This document shows, piece by piece, positions 8,082 to 13,240 of a stretch of 13,240 nt of DNA. The number at the start of each line of letters is the position of its first letter. Positions within the stretch are counted from its first letter, which is position 1. Source of the stretch: Flectobacillus sp. Lineage in GTDB: Bacteria > Bacteroidota > Bacteroidia > Cytophagales > Spirosomataceae. The position numbers were made by a program, and so were the translations under genes. Location: NCBI GenBank assembly GCA_029865665.1, contig JARXAV010000213.1, positions 1 through 13,240 on the forward strand, given 5' to 3'. The notes under the pieces were generated by a model, which saw only the letters and a list, made by a program, of their open reading frames with translations, searched no databases and was not told the origin of the DNA.

Positions 8082-8138
8082 TCCCTCATTTAAAGGTAAG
8101 TAGCTTTACTATTTTCCTGCTAAATGAGGGATTTTTTT
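8082..8138 (+). terminator. Intrinsic terminator of the S41 peptidase transcript
   Basis: TCCCTCATTTA (8082-8092) pairs perfectly over 11 bp with TAAATGAGGGA (8121-8131), and seven T residues follow (8132-8138). This is a classic rho-independent terminator, though with a long apical region of 28 nt. It sits 191 bp after the stop of the S41 gene and isolates pheT from it. Confidence 0.85.
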
Positions 8139-8148
8139 GGCTATTTCG

Positions 8149-8156
8149 TACCTTTG
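8149..8156 (+). promoter_or_regulatory. Candidate -7 box (distal pheT promoter)
   Basis: TACCTTTG is an exact match to the Bacteroidota -7 consensus TAnnTTTG and is placed just after the terminator. No TTTG is found at the expected -33 spacing; the only one is 9 nt upstream, at the end of the T-run. If used, it would give pheT a 5' UTR of about 310 nt. Confidence 0.45.
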
Positions 8157-8471
8157 CAAGCATTTTAAGCATATCATAAGTAATGATGCTGAATTATGAA
8201 TGTCAGATGTTGCATTTAAGATATTAGTTATTAGGTCTTTATACAACTCTGCGTTCCATGTAATTTTGCACGATTACTTAAAAGCAACATTTAATTAACA
8301 AAGCAAAACAACGTCTTAACTTCTTGTTTTTCAAAGGTTAACACATTTTTACCAGATTGGCAGAATCAAAATTAACTTATAGCGAATAGTGTTTAGGATA
8401 AACAAAACATCTTCGTTAAATCGTTTTTTTGACCATGCTTTTCTATTAAAATAACTAAAAATTATAATCGG
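8157..8471 (+). other. Long pheT upstream region / leader
   Basis: This stretch has no gene that I can support. It contains the proximal promoter candidate at 8238-8268. A 14-codon frame at 8183-8227 has no Phe codon and so does not look like a Phe attenuator peptide. No intrinsic terminator, T-box-like feature or strong hairpin was found between the proximal promoter and the pheT start. Confidence 0.4.
8238..8268 (+). promoter_or_regulatory. Candidate proximal pheT promoter
   Basis: TTTA (8238-8241, one mismatch to the -33 box TTTG), a 19-nt spacer and TAATTTTG (8261-8268, an exact TAnnTTTG -7 box) make a well-spaced Bacteroidota promoter. Transcription would begin near 8275 and leave about 195 nt before the pheT start codon. 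It has better overall geometry than the distal candidate. Confidence 0.6.
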
Positions 8472-10895
8472 ATGAAAATTTCACTTAATTGGCTTAAACA
8501 ATTCATCGAAATAAACGAAGGTCCTGAGCAACTAGATACCATGCTTACGGATACAGGTTTGGAAGTAGAAAGTATCGAACGCCACGACGCTATCCCTGGC
8601 GGTTTACAGGGTTTTGTAGTGGGCGAAGTACTTACTTGCGAACGATTTATGGTGAAAGAAAAGCAATTGAGCTTAACTACCGTGGACGTTGGTGCTGAAA
8701 AACCTGCTCAGATTGTTTGTGGAGCTGCCAATGTGGATGCTGGTCAAAAAGTCATTGTAGCCACTGTAGGTACTACGCTTTATGACAAAGAAGGAAAACC
8801 TTTATTTGAAATCGGTAGCCGTAAAACCTACGGTCATTTATCAGAAGGAATGATTTGTGCAGAAGACGAAATTGGTCTTGGTACATCGCACGACGGTATT
8901 TTGATTTTAGATACGGACTTGCCAAACGGTACGCCTGCGGCAAATTATTTCAACCTTGAATCTGATCAATTAATTGAAATTGGACTTACGCCTAACCGTG
9001 CCGACGCTGCGTCGCACGTGGGGGTTGCTCGTGATATTAAAGCCGTTACTGGAAGAACATTAACAATGCCTTCGGTAGATGCTTTCAAGGTTGAGAATAA
9101 CAATTTTCCGATTGAATTAATCGTAGAAGATAGCGTTGCTTGTCCTCGTTTTTGTGGGGTAACAATAGACGGTGTGACGGTTAGCGAATCGCCAGAATGG
9201 TTACGCAAAGCCTTAACAACGATTGGACTTCGTTCTATCAACAACATCGTTGATATTACCAATTACATTTGTCATGGCTTGGGTCAACCGATGCACGCTT
9301 ACGATTGGAGTGCTATCAAAGGGCAAAAAGTAATTGTAAAGACCCTTCCAACAGGAACGAAATTTACGACTTTAGACGAAGTTGAACGTACCTTGGCGGA
9401 TACTGACCTGATGGTTTGTAATGCCGAAGACCCAATGGGTATTGCAGGTATATTTGGCGGAACTACTTCTGGAATTAAGAATGAAACAACTCGTGTTTAT
9501 TTAGAGGTAGCTTATTTCGACCCAACCGTAGTAAGAAAAACAGCTCAACGTCATTCTTTGAAAACAGATGCGTCGTTCCGTTTTGAGCGTGGCACAGACC
9601 CGAACATGAAGTTGTATGCCTTAAAATATGCAGCTTTATTGATTCAAGAAATTGCGGGCGGTGTGGTTGCTTCGGAAGTTACAGACTTCTATCCGAACCC
9701 GATTGCAGATTTCGAAATCCCTGTTTTATACAAGAATATCGACCGTCTAATCGGGAAGCAATTAGGACAAGAATTGGTTAAAAGCATCTTAACGTCTTTA
9801 GATATTCAGGTAACGGAAGAAACAGCAGAAGGCTTCTTGGCAATCGTTCCTCCTTACCGTGTGGACGTAACTCGTGAAGCAGACGTTATTGAAGAAATCT
9901 TACGTATTTATGGTTTCCAGCAAGTAGAGTTATCGGCTCATTTGGGTACAGAATACCTTTCGCATTTCCCTGCGAAAGACCGTGATAAATTACAATTGAA
10001 GTTAACGCAATTGTTAGCCTCAACAGGTTTCCACGAAATCATTACCAACTCTTTAACAAAGCCTGCTTACACAGACTTGATTAAAAATGATGTAAAAGGC
10101 GATAACGTTGAGATTCTGAATAAACTTTCAGAAGATTTAGCCGTGATGCGTAGATCAATGGTATTCTCTGGTTTAGAGGTATTGGCGTACAACATCAACC
10201 GTCGCCAACGTGATTTGCGTTTATTTGATTTCGGAAAAACCTACCACAAAATCAATGGTAAATACGTTGAAAAACGCCATTTAGCTCTTTTTGTAACAGG
10301 AAATACTGAATCAGAAACATGGCAAATGAAATCACAAAAAGTTGGTTTCCATACGCTTGCCAATGCGGTAAATACGGTATTACACCGTTTAGGTTTCAAA
10401 GATTTCCAAACAAAACCAATTGAAACGTCTGATACATTTGAGTACGGAATCACGTATAGCATCAACAAAAAAGAATGTGTGTCGTTAGGAATGGTTAAAC
10501 AAAAATTAACCAAAGCAACGGACATCAAACAGGCTGTTTTCTATGCTGATTTGGATTGGGATTATTTGTTCAAACAATACAAAGAAGAAGTAGCTTTTGT
10601 TGAATTACCAAGATTCCCAGAGGTTCGTCGTGACTTATCGTTGGTACTAGATAATGGAGTAAGTTTTGACCAGATTCAGAAAATCGCTCGTCAATACGAG
10701 AAAACATTATTACGTCAAATTAACGTATTTGATGTGTATCAGGGCGATAACTTAGGAGCTGGTAAGAAATCATACTCAGTAAGCTTTATCTTGCAAGATT
10801 TAGAGCAAACCTTAACAGACAAAGTAATTGACAAAACGATGGAACGTTTGATTGCTGCCTTTGAAAAAGAAGCAGGTGCAGTTATTCGTAAATAG
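8472..10895 (+). CDS. pheT: Phenylalanine--tRNA ligase beta subunit
   Basis: The 807-residue product has the full length and domain order of bacterial PheRS beta. It begins MKISLNWLKQFIEI, the usual family start. A tRNA-binding EMAP-II-like OB domain (about 40-155, GFVVGEV... IVCGAANV) is followed by the B3/B4 editing domain (about 210-385), the B5 domain (about 405-475), the catalytic-like core and the C-terminal FDX-ACB anticodon-binding domain (about 713-806, PRFPEVRRDLSLVL). With PheS (not in this window) it forms the cytoplasmic alpha2-beta2 enzyme that charges tRNA-Phe and hydrolyses Tyr-tRNA-Phe. It stands alone between two terminators, consistent with pheS and pheT being unlinked in many Bacteroidota. 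No truncation or frameshift is seen. Confidence 0.98.
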   Translation: MKISLNWLKQFIEINEGPEQLDTMLTDTGLEVESIERHDAIPGGLQGFVVGEVLTCERFMVKEKQLSLTTVDVGAEKPAQIVCGAANVDAGQKVIVATVGTTLYDKEGKPLFEIGSRKTYGHLSEGMICAEDEIGLGTSHDGILILDTDLPNGTPAANYFNLESDQLIEIGLTPNRADAASHVGVARDIKAVTGRTLTMPSVDAFKVENNNFPIELIVEDSVACPRFCGVTIDGVTVSESPEWLRKALTTIGLRSINNIVDITNYICHGLGQPMHAYDWSAIKGQKVIVKTLPTGTKFTTLDEVERTLADTDLMVCNAEDPMGIAGIFGGTTSGIKNETTRVYLEVAYFDPTVVRKTAQRHSLKTDASFRFERGTDPNMKLYALKYAALLIQEIAGGVVASEVTDFYPNPIADFEIPVLYKNIDRLIGKQLGQELVKSILTSLDIQVTEETAEGFLAIVPPYRVDVTREADVIEEILRIYGFQQVELSAHLGTEYLSHFPAKDRDKLQLKLTQLLASTGFHEIITNSLTKPAYTDLIKNDVKGDNVEILNKLSEDLAVMRRSMVFSGLEVLAYNINRRQRDLRLFDFGKTYHKINGKYVEKRHLALFVTGNTESETWQMKSQKVGFHTLANAVNTVLHRLGFKDFQTKPIETSDTFEYGITYSINKKECVSLGMVKQKLTKATDIKQAVFYADLDWDYLFKQYKEEVAFVELPRFPEVRRDLSLVLDNGVSFDQIQKIARQYEKTLLRQINVFDVYQGDNLGAGKKSYSVSFILQDLEQTLTDKVIDKTMERLIAAFEKEAGAVIRK

Positions 10896-10953
10896 TTAGT
10901 ACAGACCAAAACTTGTGTCTATATCTTAGCTATCAATCGTTAAAATACTTTTG

Positions 10954-11008
10954 TACCCTCATTTTTAGTTAAAGTCAGGTGTGACTTTGCCAAAAATGAG
11001 GGTATTTT
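10954..11008 (+). terminator. Intrinsic terminator of pheT
   Basis: TACCCTCATTTTT (10954-10966) pairs perfectly with AAAAATGAGGGTA (10992-11004). An inner stem AAAGTCA (10971-10977) with TGACTTT (10982-10988) caps it, giving a long hairpin of about 20 bp. Four T residues follow, then CGTTT, so the U-tract is weak but the stem strong. It lies about 58 bp after the pheT stop. Its outer stem core CCTCATTT/AAATGAGG is the same as in the terminator before pheT. Confidence 0.8.
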
Positions 11009-11171
11009 CGTTTCTACGCTAGGAAAAGACCTCATCTTCACTCCTTCACACAGCAACAGATTACTCAGAAGTACTCCCCCCTTATCTTATCAGAAAAAAG
11101 TGAACATTATTATTACTCCATTCCTACCTCAATCTGAACCATTCATCCTAAAAATAAATAATTTCAACACA
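11009..11171. other. Intergenic stretch upstream of the padR promoter
   Basis: No open frame, hairpin or promoter match of note is seen here. The stretch ends directly at the candidate operator and promoter of the PadR gene. Confidence 0.4.
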
Positions 11172-11192
11172 GTACTTTGCATCACATAGTAC
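11172..11192. promoter_or_regulatory. Candidate PadR operator overlapping the promoter
   Basis: GTACT (11172-11176), 11 nt, then AGTAC (11188-11192) forms a dyad, and the related octamer AGTACTTT/AGTACCTT recurs with a period of 17 bp. It overlaps the -33 box and fills most of the spacer of the promoter at 11176-11207, where a bound repressor would block RNA polymerase. PadR-family repressors commonly control their own promoter. The assignment is inference. Confidence 0.45.
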
Positions 11193-11207
11193 CTTTCTAT
11201 ATATTTG
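11176..11207 (+). promoter_or_regulatory. Bacteroidota-type promoter of the padR-pspC operon
   Basis: TTTG (11176-11179), a 20-nt spacer and TATATTTG (11200-11207) match both boxes of the TTTG/TAnnTTTG consensus exactly. The predicted start near 11214 leaves a leader of about 30 nt before the ATG at 11246. This is the best promoter match in the window. Confidence 0.8.
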
Positions 11208-11245
11208 TATCAAGAATTAATTAAAGCCCCACGGGTACTGAATAT

Positions 11246-11590
11246 ATGGATTTTGAAAATGCCAAAGTGCAGATGCGAAAAGGGATTTTGGAGTTTTGCA
11301 TCTTACACATCATTTCAAGAGGCGAAGTCTATGCCTCCGATATGCTTGAAGAACTAACCGCTGCAAAAATGATGGTCGTTGAAGGAACACTTTACCCCTT
11401 GCTGACTCGCCTCAAAAACGCTGGATTGTTAGATTACAAATGGGTAGAATCCTCGTCAGGGCCTCCTCGAAAATATTATATTTTGACCGAAAATGGTACG
11501 CAATTTTTGGAACAAATGGAAGAAACTTGGAACGACTTGCAAGGCTCTGTAAGTCAAATTATTTCAGATAGTTTAAAGGCTAATAACTAA
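11246..11590 (+). CDS. PadR family transcriptional regulator
   Basis: A small cytoplasmic winged-helix DNA-binding protein of 114 residues, the size of the short PadR subfamily that has only a brief C-terminal dimerisation helix. It begins with the family pattern of a helix reading MRKGILEFCILHII, then the helix-turn-helix with EGTLYPLLTRLKNAGLL (46-62), the wing PPRKYYILTENG (73-84) and a final helix (about 86-110). In this subfamily the protein usually represses its own operon. The next gene, 63 bp downstream with no terminator between, encodes a PspC membrane protein, a common partner. The inducing signal is unknown. The start is the first in-frame ATG downstream of a well-formed promoter. 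Confidence 0.93.
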   Translation: MDFENAKVQMRKGILEFCILHIISRGEVYASDMLEELTAAKMMVVEGTLYPLLTRLKNAGLLDYKWVESSSGPPRKYYILTENGTQFLEQMEETWNDLQGSVSQIISDSLKANN

Positions 11591-11653
11591 GCTCAATCGT
11601 TACTAACATCATCATTCAAAACGCTTTCACTCACGTCGGAAGCAACGCCAACC

Positions 11654-13240
11654 ATGCAAAAGACTATTTCTATCAATATCGCAGGCATCGTTTTCTATAT
11701 CGAAGAAGACGGCTACGACAAACTGAATGCTTACCTCAAGGGTATTCAGCAATACTTCTCTTCGTATGAAGGTTCAAAAGAAATTGTAGAAGACATTGAA
11801 GCACGTATTGCCGAAAAATTCTGGGACAAACAGAAAAAAGAAGGAAAACAAGCCATTTCTTTGAATGACGTAAATGAGTTAATTGCTTCTATGGGATCTG
11901 TCTCTGACTTTGCAGCCATCGAAGAAGACGAAGATTTAGCTACGTCAGAACCAAAGAGCGAAGCAAAATCGTCTGCTGAAACAGAAGATACAGACCATAC
12001 CTATAAATATAATTATAAATACGAGTCAAAGGCAGGTAATTATAAATATGAATATAAATACGATTCGGGTGTAAAAAAACTCTACCGTGACGAACGTCGT
12101 AAACTCCTAGGAGGTGTTTGTGCAGGACTTGCTCATAATTTCCACATCGACCCTCTTTGGATTCGTTTGGTCGCTTTGACCTTATTTTTAGGACTTAGCC
12201 CTATCACAGAATCGGGACTAAGTGGCGTTATTTTCATTATTTATGTAGCTTGCTGGATTGCCTTCCCTGCTAACTTGAGTTTAGAAGAAAATGACCATGT
12301 AAAGAAATTTTACCGTAATCCCGACCATAAAGTACTGGGCGGTGTCGTAAGTGGAGTAGCCTCATATACGGGTTGGGATTTAGGTTTACTTCGTTTCTGC
12401 TTTGTGTTAGGTATTTTCTTTTTCGGAACAGGAATTATCCTTTATTTAATTCTCTGGTTAATTGCACCAGAAGCAAAAACACTCACCGATAAAATGCAGA
12501 TGACAGGTGAACCTATCACCCTAGAAAACATTGAATCGAATATTAAACGAGCATTAAATACAGAAGATAAACCTGAAAACAACGTTACTAAATTAGTCTT
12601 ACTACCTTTTAGAGTACTTTCACAAGTAATCGAAACGATTAGTCCTGCTACAGGATTTCTAGGTAATATCATTCGTTTTTTTGCGGGCGGTCTGATGACA
12701 TTCATCGCATTTGTGATGGTAGTAGCTCTTTGCATAGCCTTATTTGCAGGCTTAGCAGCCTTAGAAAATTCAGGATTAATTGTCATGGGTGATATTCCGT
12801 TGAAAATGTTCACCAAAGACGTAAGTGATTTTTTAATTATTTCAATCTTTTTCCTACTTGTTACCCCATTCATTGCCTTGGGTATTTTGGGAGCAACTAT
12901 TCTCACGAAACGTCGTTTGATTAATTCAACCGTTTGGCAAAGTATCTTGGGCGTTTTTGTAATTAGCATATTCGCTACCATGACAGCAAGCTTAAAATAT
13001 GCCGAAAAATTTAGTAAATCAGCAAGCATCGACCGTGTAGAAACATTCAATTTGGGTACGAAAACACCTGTATTTAAAATCAACCATCCGAGTGATGAAG
13101 ATGATAACGACAACCAAGCATTCAAGCCATTTATCGAATTAGTGGGTTATGAAGGTTCTGAAATTAAATTAGAAGAAAGTTTCAAAGCCAATGGTAGCTC
13201 GAAAGTAGAAGCAGAAAATAATGCCAAAACAATTAAGTAT
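11654..13240 (+). CDS. Multi-pass membrane protein with two PspC domains (3' end beyond window)
   Basis: An open frame of 529 codons runs to the window edge with no stop. The cytoplasmic N-terminal part (1-100) is helical and resembles the HAAS-like modules paired with PadR regulators. Next come an acidic linker and a Tyr/Lys-rich repeat (117-136). Two PspC domains follow: about 141-205 (KLLGGVCAGLA, IDPLWIRL) and 217-273 (KVLGGVVSGVA, ending LILWLIAPE). Further membrane segments lie near 340-368, 393-417 and 428-446. After that comes a soluble, acidic region beginning near 447 whose strand-rich sequence suggests an exported beta domain. PspC domains are inner-membrane elements linked to envelope stress sensing. 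The partnership with the upstream PadR suggests joint control. The start follows the padR stop by 63 bp; no nearer in-frame ATG is apparent. Confidence 0.9.
   Translation, partial: MQKTISINIAGIVFYIEEDGYDKLNAYLKGIQQYFSSYEGSKEIVEDIEARIAEKFWDKQKKEGKQAISLNDVNELIASMGSVSDFAAIEEDEDLATSEPKSEAKSSAETEDTDHTYKYNYKYESKAGNYKYEYKYDSGVKKLYRDERRKLLGGVCAGLAHNFHIDPLWIRLVALTLFLGLSPITESGLSGVIFIIYVACWIAFPANLSLEENDHVKKFYRNPDHKVLGGVVSGVASYTGWDLGLLRFCFVLGIFFFGTGIILYLILWLIAPEAKTLTDKMQMTGEPITLENIESNIKRALNTEDKPENNVTKLVLLPFRVLSQVIETISPATGFLGNIIRFFAGGLMTFIAFVMVVALCIALFAGLAALENSGLIVMGDIPLKMFTKDVSDFLIISIFFLLVTPFIALGILGATILTKRRLINSTVWQSILGVFVISIFATMTASLKYAEKFSKSASIDRVETFNLGTKTPVFKINHPSDEDDNDNQAFKPFIELVGYEGSEIKLEESFKANGSSKVEAENNAKTIKY
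12002..12066 (+). repeat. Direct repeat encoding Tyr/Lys motifs inside the PspC protein gene
   Basis: Two 26-bp units (12002-12027 and 12041-12066) differ at three positions and start 39 bp apart, a period of 13 codons. They encode YKYNYKYES and YKYEYKYDS. The repeat lies in the linker just before the first PspC domain and stays in frame, so it is protein sequence rather than an insertion that breaks the gene. Confidence 0.75.

Noticed and set aside
8183..8227. A 14-codon frame upstream of pheT as a Phe attenuator leader peptide
   Set aside because: It contains no Phe codon, lies upstream of the better promoter and is not followed by a terminator/antiterminator pair.
12442..13125. A 227-codon open frame on the minus strand
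   Set aside because: It lies entirely within the PspC protein gene, which has clear domain signatures on the plus strand. The minus-strand translation shows no recognisable domain or coherent protein character.

Overview
The window looks like a chromosomal segment of a low-GC member of the Bacteroidota, probably Cytophagales (my inference from gene content). The evidence is three DUF3857/transglutaminase-like exported proteins in a row, an S41 lipoprotein peptidase of the Bacteroidota type, a stand-alone pheT, a PadR/PspC pair, promoters of the Bacteroidota form TTTG-N19/20-TAnnTTTG, and start codons without clear Shine-Dalgarno sequences. No rRNA, tRNA, CRISPR array, transposase or phage gene was seen.

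Layout. Positions 1-29 may hold the first codons of a leftward gene. After an AT-rich gap come three rightward genes for exported DUF3857 proteins (321-2387, 2494-4452, 4461-6368). The first two are related paralogues in which the Cys and His of the transglutaminase-like triad are replaced. The third keeps the Gly-Asp-Cys-Lys motif and the His. Genes 2 and 3 are 8 bp apart and almost certainly co-transcribed; gene 1 is separated from them by 106 bp that hold a perfect 14-bp hairpin. A two-hairpin REP-like element (6379-6466) lies between gene 3 and an S41 lipoprotein peptidase (6562-7890). A structured gap of about 580 bp follows, with a strong intrinsic terminator and two candidate promoters, and leads into pheT (8472-10895). 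pheT has its own terminator. The last block is a PadR-type repressor (11246-11590) under a near-perfect Bacteroidota promoter that overlaps a candidate operator. It is followed by a large membrane protein (11654 to beyond the window end) with two PspC domains.

How the genes may work together. The DUF3857 trio and the S41 lipoprotein are all predicted to act outside the cytoplasm, with one catalytically competent and two apparently catalytically dead transglutaminase-like folds. A joint role in envelope peptide or protein processing is inference. PadR and the PspC protein form a typical regulator plus membrane-sensor pair, probably autoregulated. pheT is housekeeping and unrelated to either block. 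The most distinctive points are the dead/live transglutaminase-like trio, the interleaved inverted repeats of the REP-like element, and a Tyr/Lys repeat in the linker of the PspC protein.
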